Part shown: in pieces, positions 1-10,078 of the stretch
Position numbering within the stretch: the first letter of the stretch is position 1
Layout: every line of letters starts with the position of its first letter
Source: Paragorgia papillata
Lineage: Eukaryota; Cnidaria; Anthozoa; Scleralcyonacea; Coralliidae
Direction: 5' to 3'
Assembly: GCA_035771165.1 (NCBI GenBank)
Contig: JAWNZC010000285.1
Coordinates: 907,501 to 971,500 of the forward strand
Length of the DNA: 64,000 nt
Position numbers and translations under genes: made by a program
Notes under the pieces: generated by a model
Database searches by the model: none
What the model was told of the DNA's origin: nothing
The model's input: only the letters and a program-made list of their open reading frames with translations

Positions 1-50
1 GCATCTATAACTGAACAGACAACGGCAAAATGGAATCTATTTGTTAAATA

Positions 51-92
51 TTATATATATATATATATATATTATATATATTATATATATAT
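51..92. repeat. (TA)n microsatellite
   Basis: Runs of TA with a few TT interruptions. It abuts the ribozyme fragment that follows, just as TA runs flank the other two loci of the same family, which suggests TA microsatellites are its insertion sites. Confidence 0.9.
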
Positions 93-93
93 A

Positions 94-133
94 CTACAGA
101 CATATGTTTCGCTGTTTCAGCTCATCAGTGTAG
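94..133 (-). ncRNA. hammerhead ribozyme, divergent retrozyme copy
   Basis: Read on the minus strand this is a complete hammerhead: stem I CTACA/TGTAG, core CTGATGA and GAAA, stem II GCTG/CAGC closed by AAA, a short stem III ACA/TGT closed by TA, and cleavage triplet GTC. Compared with the 277-bp array at 50.8 kb, only the loops of stems II and III differ (TTGTA to AAA, CCG to TA), while every core and stem base is kept. Homology to the array unit continues to about 172, so this is a truncated monomer. Fold and family are read directly; activity is inferred. Confidence 0.85.
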
Positions 134-172
134 AACAATTGAATGAATTTCATCAATTACTTATACACATGC

Positions 173-919
173 AGGGGCGAAACTTAAGGGGAGGTATGGG
201 GTGTGTGACACCCCCCCCCCCCCCCCCAAAAAAAAAAATACTACAAACCCCAATTGGCAGGGCAATCAGAGTAGAAATCCCGATTGGCAGGGCAATCAGA
301 GTAAAATTTAGAAAATGGGTGACGATTATACTCTTTTATCAGTTTTATGCACGATTCTGTATATTGATACGAATTAGTAATAAGTGACCTTAGTCCGTGC
401 ACGCAGCGGTTGTCCAGCACTCCAGCTGTGTCATTCCGGATAAATGGAAAATACTGTCTTTAAAGCTGAATTTACTCGTGGAATCAGTGGCATGAGATGT
501 GGAGCTGTATGAATTGAAATCAAGCATGGAAGGTTCCGAAGGTAAACTATACAATTCGTTGTTTACGGTATAAATATGTCTATGGCTTTGATATTTTTTG
601 TTTTGATCGTGCTTTAATATACATCTTCTAATCCTATCGATTTTACATAATTACATAATTACATGACACTCGTCGTCTGTCAAGTGTCAACCACTGTAGG
701 CCGTATCTATACATTGACAACGATAGGAGTAAATCGCCTAATAGGACTACGCAAAGATGTGCGTTTTATAGTACGCAAAATATGCAAATTATTAATTATA
801 TATAATATATGTTCAATGTAATGATTAATTTGAAATTTTCCACAGAAGAAACACATGGCGAAAAAAAAAAAGAAAAAGGCTATATCGGGAAAAAATTAAA
901 TGCTCAGTCTGCAATAAAG
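173..919. other. no gene seen; simple repeats
   Basis: Holds a poly-C run followed by poly-A near 210-238 and two tandem copies of a roughly 28-bp unit containing GATTGGCAGGGCAATCAGAG near 248-306. No exon or RNA gene is recognisable. Confidence 0.5.
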
Positions 920-2675
920 TACGGAAGCCCAGACGCGACAACATGAAATTAGATTTTACATTTCTTGATTTTACATTTTCTGATTTTGTATTTTCTGATT
1001 TTACATTTCTTGATTTTGTATTTTCTGATTTTACATTTCTTGATTTTACATTTCTTGATTTTACATTTTCTGATTTTACATTTCTTGATTTTACATTTTT
1101 GTCAATATCGATATCGCGCCGTGGATTCTCTCGAATTCTTTCACCTTCGTGATTTATAAAGAGCGGGCCATCTGAGGACGCACTGTTAGCTCTGATTTTA
1201 GGCCAAGGGAGTAATGCTATTTTTACTGATATGTGGCGATACATATCCCGGTCTAGTTTATATAATATATTAAAACAACGAACAAACGACAACTACGCGG
1301 CTTTAGCGTAACCGAAGCGGTAACATGATTGTTGTTGCAACAATTAAACATAATTCAAAACTGTTACAGCAGTTTTACGTGATTTGTGTCGCCGTATTGC
1401 AAACCCGGAATCAATTTTTGCTTGTCTTTTACAGTAATACCTTTTGTTTCACAATTATATAGGGCAATAAACAATTGATGGTCCAATTTATACTACACAC
1501 GTTTAACTCGTCCATGCAGACACAAATTAAACGTCTAGCTGTTCACAAAGTTTTGATCACGGACAATCAAATGTGTAATCCAAAGACTGTTAAGAACAGC
1601 TATATAACGGAGGGCAGGTTTATGCGACTCATAATTTGATATATTTGATACTAGACGTTCTAAACGTCTCAAGACGTCTGTTATTAAAGTGCGACCGATG
1701 CGCTTAATCACAAACGCCGCTAAAATTTTATCAGCACCTTCTCTTGCGATAGTCCGAGACGTTTAAGACGTCTTTATAATAGACGGCTAGTATCATCCAA
1801 ACCATGAGCAAGGCCGTTCAATCCGAAAACAAAGGTTGCAATGCAACCGGAATTTATTTCCATTTTCCAGTGGTCGCGAACCATTGTTTCAAAAACTCAT
1901 TAATAATTCATGGCTAAAATTCAAAAGTATCGTGTCTTTATATGTGATTAAGATGCCTCCTGATTTACATAAACTTTAGCTTTGATTTTGTCGGCTTAGA
2001 CAAGGTTATTTTTCAAACTTACTACGCCAATGAACTTACCAAAAGTGGTTCGTTTTTGAAGCCGTTCAATAAACTCGCAGTTCGTGTTTTATCAGGTTTA
2101 AAAACACTCGGCTTCGCCTCGTGTCTTTATATCTGATAAAACACTCCTGCTATATAAACAGTACAAAAATATATATATGGCTGTCACTGGTGGGAGAGAA
2201 AATGTAAAAGTTGAAAATATAAAAGTTGAAAATGTAAAAGTTGAAAATGTAAAAGTTGAAAATGTAAAAGTTGAAAATATAAAAGTTGAAAATGTAAAAG
2301 TTGAAAATGTGAAAGTTGAAAATGTAAAAGTTGAAAATGTAAAAGTTGAAAATGTAAAAGTTGAAAATGTTAAAGTTGAAAATGTAAAAGTTGAAAATGT
2401 AAAAGTTGAAAATATAAAAGTTGAAAATGTAAAAGTTGAAAATGTAAAAGTTGAAAATGTGAAAGTTGAAAATATAAAAGTTGAAAATGTAAAAGTTGAA
2501 AATGTAAAAGTTGAAAATGTAAAAGTTGAAAATGTTAAAAGTTGAAAATGTAAAAATTGAAAATGTAAAAGTTGAAAATGTAAAAGTTGAAAATGTAAAA
2601 GTTGAAAAATGTAAAAGTTGAAAATGTAAAAGTTGAAAATGAAGGGTTCGGAAGACCCCCAGCAGCGCATGAGAA
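920..2675 (+). mobile_element. dispersed element with 15-bp arrays at both ends, copy 1
   Basis: A second copy lies inverted at 25355-27035. Shared parts in order: a short end containing CGGAAGCCCAGACGCGACA, an array of 15-bp GATTTTACATTTCTT-type units (about 950-1103), some 800 bp of unique sequence, and a second array of 15-bp AAAAGTTGAAAATGT units (about 2199-2642) ending in GGAAGACCCCCAGCAGCGC. The two ends look related in direct rather than inverted orientation. The arrays stay open in several frames only because 15 is a multiple of 3; I see no protein. No transposase is present, so this is a non-autonomous repeat of unknown class. A MITE has inserted at about 1886-2155 and is absent from copy 2. 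Confidence 0.7.
1886..2155 (+). mobile_element. MITE of the CTCGGCTTCGCCTCG hairpin family, copy A
   Basis: Begins with AAAAACTCATTAATAATTCAT and ends with a hairpin motif ACTCGGCTTCGCCTCGTG next to TATCTGATAAAACACTCCTGCT. Other members lie near 7443, 14055, 15365, 19085 and 19850. It interrupts the 15-bp-array element, as shown by the intact second copy at 25.4-27.0 kb. Confidence 0.65.
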
Positions 2676-2780
2676 TCTGCAGGAAGTTATAGGGATTGCT
2701 ACGGTTCAGTGTTTCAAAGAAATTGAAGATGTTTTAAGGGTTGTTTGACTCAGTTGTTTGATTTGTGGCGTTGCTGCAGA

Positions 2781-5700
2781 ATGCCGTTGGCAATTAGCCG
2801 TGGTAAGTAAACGAATTAACGCTGGATTTAGTACATTTGTCTTTACATTTGTACATTGTACTTTTATGCGCTGAATATCACTGATAATAAGATATATTTT
2901 TGTTGAGCTAGATCCAACAGCATTCTTCAGTTCATCTAATGATCATTTTCTATATTTAGACATTCTGGACACATTTCAAAGGTTGTTGACGAAGTTGAAA
3001 TCGAATGATATGATTGTGAAATATCTTTACCGGCGGCACGGACTGACGTTCAGGTAGGTATATTCGTTTATAATATTGCAAAGATAATAACTAACAATGC
3101 TATGAACTATATACTGAATATTATATTCATAACGCTTGTATTCACACTGTCACCGTAGTATTTATTATAGATACCGTAAGATAGAACAATATGTAAAAGA
3201 TATATGTAAACTTTTAGGTTACATATATAATGGAGTAGGTATAGTAATTTGCAGTCTTGTTTCCACGGCGATAAGGTCACGTGACTCACTGGTGAGGCAT
3301 GCAGTGATATAAAAAATTAAACCAATAAAGAACGCAGTTTGATGCAAATAGTGATCTAATTTATCATGCTAAGTTGAAAGTTTGTCAATTTTAGCAAATT
3401 TTAGCAAATGAATTTACCTCTTTTTAGAATTTCTATACTATTTTTGTTTATGCAAGTTGGTTCCTATCATTCAACTTAGCGTGATAAACGTAATGAATAT
3501 TTGAATCATATTAAGCTCTGTTTGGTAAATTTCTGTATATACCCATATATTCAACTGTTGTCATGCAAACAAAAGTGAAAATTACTACCAACTCCATGGT
3601 AAATATGCTGACAATTTGATTGAGTTTGGTTAAAATCTCTGGAAAATGGTAAATTTCATTGTTCAAGTCAAGAGCCCTACCTTAACTAGTTAATTTCATT
3701 GAGAACGCACTTTAGTCCCCTTCGCAGCCGTTCTTAACATTGTCTATCTTATCCTCCCTATCCACTTACTTGGACTAACAACTCAGAGACATTCGCCCTT
3801 GTACAATCGAATGGCTAATAAGTCGTGTCTTCAGATGTGTCATATCTGAAATATCTACCTCATCACTTTGGAAAGTATCGTGCAACTGTCTAGTGTTTAC
3901 TTCACTATTAAAATAAGTTGGAATGTTAGGCCTGGATCGAGTAGAATTGAATAGAGTTTATACGTCGCATTTGCACTGAATAAAATTGGAGGAATCCTGA
4001 ACTCGTCTGAGTTAAATCTGTTCATTGTGATTCGTTTAGTGTGAGGTGCACATATATGTTCTGTTAATATTTCTATAACAACTCTTTCGCAATTTAGTGT
4101 TCGCACACTACAAAGAATAATGAAAGAGTACGGGTTAAAGCGTTATGACAATGCTGTGACCCCGCAGCAAGTGGCTAATGTATTACAGGTAACAGTGATA
4201 TCCAAATTATTAATATTGTGTGTTTGTGATGAGCATGAAAATCCAAGAAGGAACTGTTGTTGAGCATTTTCATAAGGGGTTAAGTTTACTACGTCCACAT
4301 GAAATTTTCAGGGGATGAGATCAATTGTACTTGAAATGTCTAGGATAGAGGGAAATAAGTCTACATGGAATTCCCGCGAGAGTGGTTATATTTAGCTCGA
4401 ATTTCCAAGGAGCTGTACACTTTGAACTTGCAGGATAGAGCGTTAAAATACTTGGAATTTTAATTATTGTATATGTAGGGCCCATGGGAAAAGGGTTCCT
4501 CAACAGAGCAGTATTGATAGAAATTGTTATTGGAAATAGCCATTAGTCTGAAGGGAAGCACATTTTGGCGTGTGCTGTTAACGTGCTGCCTCTCGTCGTG
4601 GAATTAGTACTAGGATGGGTGACAGCATGTGAGCAGAGTTGCTGGGTTTGGGGGTTTTTCACCGGGTTCTTCGGTTTTCCCCCTCCTTATAAAATCAACT
4701 TTAGCTTAGCTTAATAACTTAGCTTAATGGATCTTATACATCAAATCGTCGAACACCTCTAGGATAAGCCCCTGGCTCGGAAGATTTCTTAACCACTTGC
4801 GGTTATCGACGTTAAACAAACAAACAAACAAACAAACAAACAAACAAACAAACAAACAAACAAACAAACAAACAAACAAACAAACGGCCAGTACAGTTAA
4901 AACTTATTGGGTATGTGGATTATTTAGAATGAAATTAATGGTTGTCGTGGACAAAATGGATATCGCAAAATGACACTTCGTATTCGCCTGAAATATGGAC
5001 TTCTTGTGACAAGGTACTGAAGTTACATTCAGTTAATGCCTGTTTTTTTAATAGAATACATAAACCGACTTGTCAAAAGAGCAACCTACATATTTTTACT
5101 TGGTATGTGCAATCAGCGACGCCTAATTGCAGGACTTGGAAGACCAAGAAAATATTATTCTAAGGTGAATGAATGCAAATGTAGAGCTGTTCCTCGTTTT
5201 TTTCAACTGCGATGTTACATTTAACTTTCTGTCTTACTTAGGGTCCTAACTGGGTGTGGCATGTTGATCAGTATGATAAACTGAGGCATGGTTTCTGTAT
5301 TCACTGTGGAATTGATGGGTTTTCACGAAGAGTAATGTGGCTTCGAGTATATTCCACAAACAGAGACCCTTGGATTGTTGCGCGATACTATTATGAAGCT
5401 GTAAAGTTAGCGAAAGGTAATCAAAATAATAAGTGATGGTTTATAATTGATGCTGTGATAGGTAGAATGCAAAAATACAATTTTTCCCATTACTTAATTA
5501 GTTAACGAAGAATCGTAGTCTGGTTTTCTAGTACATAAATATTCTATCTTTCCCTAGTGATACCAGCGAGTCTCCGACTTGATCGTGGAACTGAAAATAC
5601 CCTATTAGCAGAATGTCAAGTGTTCTTAAGACGGAACCACCGTGATAGTCTTTCAGGCGTTCACAGCATTGCATATGGGAAATCCAGACTGAACCAGGTA

Positions 5701-7779
5701 AAAAAATAATTTACGAAATTGTTGTTTTTTTTGTGGCTAGATTAATGCGTATATAGGTTAGCATATAATATATACTTTCTCTACATGTAGAGAATCGAAT
5801 GCTGGTGGAGTCAATTAAGACGTCATTGGACAAGTTTTTGGATAGATTTTTTTCAGGTATCCAGTTTCATTACATAAGTATTAAGATTTTCGTACGATGA
5901 ACGAGAAGAACCTGTATTCAATTCCTTCCATTCGTCATACAATTTTATTCACTAGTGAAAATGTATCAGATCAGCTTTTGGACTAGCGATACGATTTTCT
6001 TCGCTGCTGAAAAAACGTATGAACGTTTTGATTGCATGCCTAACGGTTTTCCCACCAAAACAGCACGTTATTTACTTATTTGATAAGATAACATTATATT
6101 ATTGGAAGTAATGGGATTTAATGTTTTGCTGTCCGTATAAACTTTCCAAGAAGATAAGGAGAATATCACAAACAAAAGTACATTCAATTCACATGTGAAT
6201 CATTCTGGCAAGAAGTGATGGTAGGAGACTGTAAGAGGCACGTTTTTATTGAAAATGTACAACTTTGATAAATAAAGGATTAAAGCGTCTTGAGACATCT
6301 TGGTGCTATAAAAGCCTCCTCTCCTACCAGTTCAGTAATGATTTCTCTACATCAATTTCAAGCCAGTGTTTTTGCCTGCTGCTTGAATTAATATTGAGCT
6401 GGGGGGAGTGAGGAAGGGGAAAATACCTCAAGACACATAAAAGCTGCCAATTGAAATTTCTATTTGGAAACTATTGATGATTTTGTCTCAACATGTTATA
6501 GTTTGTCCAAGGTTGTAGGTTTGTCCAATATCTGGGCTGTCGCCTCGTGTTTTAAATTAATAAACCACTACTGCTCGTAAAATACAAAACGATGTTGATG
6601 GTAATTGAATATTGACGGACGGTAACGTCACTGGAAATATGTCGTTTTTAAAAACAAAAAGCCATATAATAAACATCTTACTAACCTCGTTTTCTCGGTC
6701 CGTACCGTAAGTTACGGATCTCCCCCCCCCCCCCCCTCCCCCCCCCCTTCCCCCTTCCTTTATGGCCCTCGAGCTTCGCTAGCTCTGGTCATAATTCGAA
6801 GCGGGGAAAGGTATTTATTCGCTTGGGCTAGAAAAATTTTTTAATCTACAGAAGGGAGATTAAATTTAGCTATGTTGAATAAACATTTCATCTTCTTCCT
6901 TAGGGGTTATGGATCTCTATTTTCCCCTAAATTACCCAATTACCCCGTCTAAGTTGATCGACAAATGTGAAAATCGCAATGTAGATTATATATAAGTATA
7001 TAAATTGTACCAGTGTTAAAACTTAACATACTTAAACAACATGCATTAAGATAAACCTCCTAGCTCCAATTAATAAAGTTTGCCATACGTAAACGTTGAA
7101 TTCAGCTATCCGAGTCCCAGTAGCTCACTGTATGAGTGTTACAGCATCTCATGAGCGATCAGAAGGTTGTGCGTTCGATTCCCGCTTGGGAACTCTTGGG
7201 AGTAAATTAGCTCGAAGAACATCTTCACTACAAAGTACAATTATAAATTGTATTGACTATTGGGCATCATTGCCATCAATGTATATTGATTTTGTTGCTG
7301 CAGGACTTAGAAGCGACGGGGAGCTGGCAAAAAGACAATATCATGCACAGGTATTTGATTTCTACCGTTTACATGTGATCATTGATGCATTTGTGTCTTC
7401 GTATTGCACACTCTTGAATTTATAGGAAATACCGGCGTACAAAATGCTTCAAAAACTCATTAATAATTCATGAGGAAAACACAAAGAAATTAAAAATCAT
7501 AACCGTATCGTGGTTTTATATGTGATAAAACATTCTCCTGATTTACATAAACTTTAGCTTTGATTTTCTCGCCTTAGACAACGTTATTTTTCAAAATTAC
7601 TACGCCAACGAACTTACCAAATGGTGATCGTTTTTGAAGCCATTCAAAACACTCGCAGAACGTGTTTTAAATATTACATAAACAACTAAAAAATGTCACA
7701 TCTCTTTTTTCGTGCCATTGCTAAAGCAACATGATTTAATTACTCATCAGACTATACACCAGCGTAGTAGACAATATAT

Positions 7780-7818
<39 letters not shown>

Positions 7819-10078
7819 CCGTGGGTGCCTATTAGCGATAATGCAACGCTCACTACCCTTGTGGAAGTTTGAGCACTCTGGGCCCATGCGCACTTCACGC
7901 TATCTGAATGTACTTCACCGATGCTGTCCCACATGCGGTTGTCACCGACAATCGCATGTGTATAAGTAATTGATGAAATTCATTCAGATTGTTCCAAGCT
8001 ACACTGATGAGCTGTTGTACAGCGAAACACCGTGTCTGTAGATTGAACTATGTACGCTCCTTCACTTCGGTGTTGTTGAGCACTCTGTGAATTTGCCGTG
8101 GGTGCCTATTAGCGATAATGCAACGCTCACTACCCTTGTGGAAGTTTGAGCACTCTGGGCCCATGCGCACTTCACGCTATCTGAATGTACTTCACCGATG
8201 CTGTCCCACATGCGGTTGTCACCGACAATCGCATGTGTATAAGTAATTGATGAAATTCATTCAGATTGTTCCAAGCTACACTGATGAGCTGTTGTACAGC
8301 GAAACACCGTGTCTGTAGATTTGTAGATTGAACTATATATATATATAGTATACACACGAATCAACAAGAAACTATTAAAATTAAAATAATCAATAAGTAC
8401 AGGTGACTTTCAAGAGCAAGTTCTTCTCTTAATTGTTTAAAGCTTTAGGTTATAACATGTAGTATTAAAGAGAAACATCAATAACGAATATGAAGATTTC
8501 ACGGAACAGTTTCAGTATTTAAACATTGTGTGTCACTGAGAATCCTGCGTCATGGACTTGCAGTATGGATGTATATATCACTAAAATGCGAAAATTTGAC
8601 TGATTTATAAATTTGTTTTTCAGAGGATGCCTTTATTACATATTTATGCCGGTCTTACAAAAAGAACTAACAGAATTCATGCAAGAATACAACGCGTATA
8701 ACATTCGTAAGCAAAAGGATAGACTGTGTCCACCAGGAATTCCGGAAGACAATTTTCTTTTCCCTGAACGACAAGGTATAGCGACAAAGTCACGTTAAAA
8801 TGTATTTAAAGATACCCGACAGTTTATGCATGTAGTATAGCAGACACGATCGGACAATCTTGATTGCAGAGCTATCTTTCGTTTGTTGTGGCGATGTTGA
8901 AAATACATGCGACTTCACGAAGGGGCTATTTATACATGGATGTAAATTTGTTCCTGGTAGGGGAGGGTCACCCTAGCTACCGTGACAACTCTGTGATGCA
9001 TTATTTGTATGAAGGAAATTTTGTCCATGCTAAAACAGGGTGACCTTCGATTGTCTCCAAGCGCAAACCAACATTTAACCAATCACGTTGAAAGTCCCAC
9101 AAAGTTGTATCGGGTATATAGGCAAGTCAAAGTGTTTACATGAGAAAAACTCCCCCCCCCCCCGCCTCTAGGGGCACCCTACCTCGGAAAGAAGCATTAC
9201 CGCATGGTGACCCTACCACCCAAGACAGGTGTGACATTTCTCATGTCAACGCTCGCCACCAAGGCGAAATAAAAGGACTTTAAGATTCAGACAATGGACT
9301 ACGGCTACGGTAGAAAGTTTAACAGTGGTATTAAATGGTGGTGTATTTATACATTCAAATTTCAAGATACATAATCGCACGGACTCGTTTTGTTCTTAAA
9401 TTCTTGAGGAAAAACATTTGTTTAATCTATGGTAGTCGCGAGAGTAATGTTAAGTAGTGACTCATGCAGGTTTTGCGGTTGTCTTTACAACGTCAAAATC
9501 TTTTTCTACCTTGTCAATGGAGTCACGACGGCGTAAAGATTACTCTTGGGACTGTCATTTACAAAAGTTCTTTGTATATGACATGAAATTCTATTGTGCA
9601 AACACATTGCCGTAGTCGTAGTCATTGTGTTTTCTTAAAGTCCCTAAAGATAAAATGAATGCAAAGTCGGCTCACCCAGGCGGTAGCTCGGGTGGTAGAG
9701 TGACCCTTCTCCCAGGGACAAATTTCGTCCATATGAACAGCCCCTAACTGAAAGTGGTTAGTTTCCCATTATGACGTAAGAAATAGGCCAAAATTTGAAA
9801 AGTTCTTACGTTCAACTGTTATTAACTGCTACTACTGATACATGTTTGCAGGGTTCTCGCAACAAGGCTTCGCCCTAGGCGATGAACATCTCCTTCCTCT
9901 GGCCGAAAGACACTACCTACACCGCCTTATCCCCGACTACATATCGGCAAACTTTAGGAATATTCTTGATGAAGAGATACATAGATCTGGTGTTGCACTC
10001 AACTCGTTAAGTGCTGTACAGATGAAAGATATGTACGTCCATCTGGTTAATTTCTGCAGGCAATCAGGTACATTATAG
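2781..10078 (+). CDS. multi-exon gene with integrase-type DDE core domain
   Basis: Exons with matching phases: 2781-2802 (ATG), 2960-3053, 4098-4188; then 5242-5416, 5558-5697, 5791-5856, 7304-7350, 8624-8775 and 9852-10078 (TAG). An exon ending at 5164 probably bridges 4188 and 5242, but its start is unclear and one or more exons may be missed. The protein opens with a helical HTH-like part (LYRRHGLTFS, then VRTLQRIMKEYGLKRYDN) and continues with an integrase fold: WHVDQYDKL carries the first Asp, RLDRGTEN the second, and RIEWWWSQ-type sequence the Glu. The genome codes RIECWWSQLRRHW. The gene resembles the integrase-core family found in many cnidarian and fish genomes, which looks like a domesticated retroelement integrase; no RT or LTR is attached. 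Its introns host a 5S-like SINE, a tRNA-SINE, a MITE and a retrozyme dimer. Confidence 0.75.
3054..4097. other. intron of the integrase-core gene
   Basis: Lies between a GT donor at 3054 and an AG acceptor at 4097. I see no embedded element or RNA gene. Confidence 0.5.
4540..4885 (+). mobile_element. SINE with 5S-like head and (AAAC)n tail
   Basis: The segment TTAGTACTAGGATGGGTGAC near 4605 resembles the internal control region of 5S rRNA, followed by a conserved-core-like stretch with CACCGGGTTCTTCGGTTTTCC and a 3' tail of about 17 AAAC repeats from 4817. The head, core and simple-repeat tail order fits a 5S-related (SINE3-like) or Nin-core SINE. It lies in an intron of the integrase-core gene. 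Confidence 0.6.
5857..7095. other. intron, no gene seen; poly-C tract
   Basis: Intronic sequence of the integrase-core gene. It contains a degenerate fragment of the CTCGTGTTTTA hairpin repeat near 6540-6570 and a C-rich run at about 6721-6755. No exon is recognisable. Confidence 0.4.
7112..7195 (+). mobile_element. tRNA-derived SINE head
   Basis: A tRNA-like 80-mer with an A box (TAGCTCACTG at 7121) and a B box (GTTCGATTCC at 7172); the ends GTCCCAG and CTTGGGAAC can pair as a degenerate acceptor stem. The anticodon arm is too degraded for a working tRNA. It sits about 110 bp upstream of the 47-bp exon at 7304. Confidence 0.55.
7443..7680 (+). mobile_element. MITE of the AATAATTCATGAG family, copy B
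   Basis: Shares AAAAACTCATTAATAATTCAT, TTTACATAAACTTTAGCTTTG and TTACTACGCCAA blocks with copy A at 1886, in the same order. It is intronic and has lost the clear terminal hairpin. Confidence 0.6.
7999..8041 (+). ncRNA. hammerhead ribozyme (dimer, unit 1)
   Basis: Stem I CTACA/TGTAG, core CTGATGA and GAAA, stem II GCTG/CAGC with loop TTGTA, stem III ACA/TGT with loop CCG, cleavage after GTC. Confidence 0.9.
8276..8318 (+). ncRNA. hammerhead ribozyme (dimer, unit 2)
   Basis: Same 43-nt motif as the preceding one, exactly 277 bases downstream, so cleavage at both would release one unit-length RNA. Confidence 0.9.
8928..9748. mobile_element. MITE-like element with long imperfect terminal inverted repeats
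   Basis: The left end (GGGGCTATTTATACATGGAT, then AAATTTGTTCCTGG and GGGTCACCCTAGCTACC) is the approximate reverse complement of the right end near 9670-9748 (GGTAGCTCGGGTGGTAGAGT, then CCCAGGGACAAATTT and CCATATGAACAGCCCC). Inverted repeats span about 65 bp with no transposase between them. Ends of this style are common in cnidarian genomes in my recollection. It is intronic. Confidence 0.6.

Larger units (their letters stand above)
7817..8335 (+). repeat. retrozyme dimer (277-bp units), about 1.9 units
   Basis: A partial unit followed by a full unit with 277-bp period, nearly identical to the array at 50.8 kb; GGTGCC replaces GGTACC after GCCGTG. It is flanked by (TA)n on both sides, and the second unit has a small duplicated ATTTGTAG at its end. 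It lies in sense orientation inside an intron of the integrase-core gene, so it would be transcribed with that gene. Confidence 0.85.

Noticed and set aside
943..1152. Open frames with FLDFTFSDF repeats (and similar at 2177-2545, 25286-26094, 26819-27058)
   Set aside because: They are translations of 15-bp tandem arrays; all frames on both strands stay open because the unit length is a multiple of three.
7112..7195. Functional tRNA gene
   Set aside because: A and B boxes are present but the cloverleaf, especially the anticodon arm, is degraded; a SINE head fits better.
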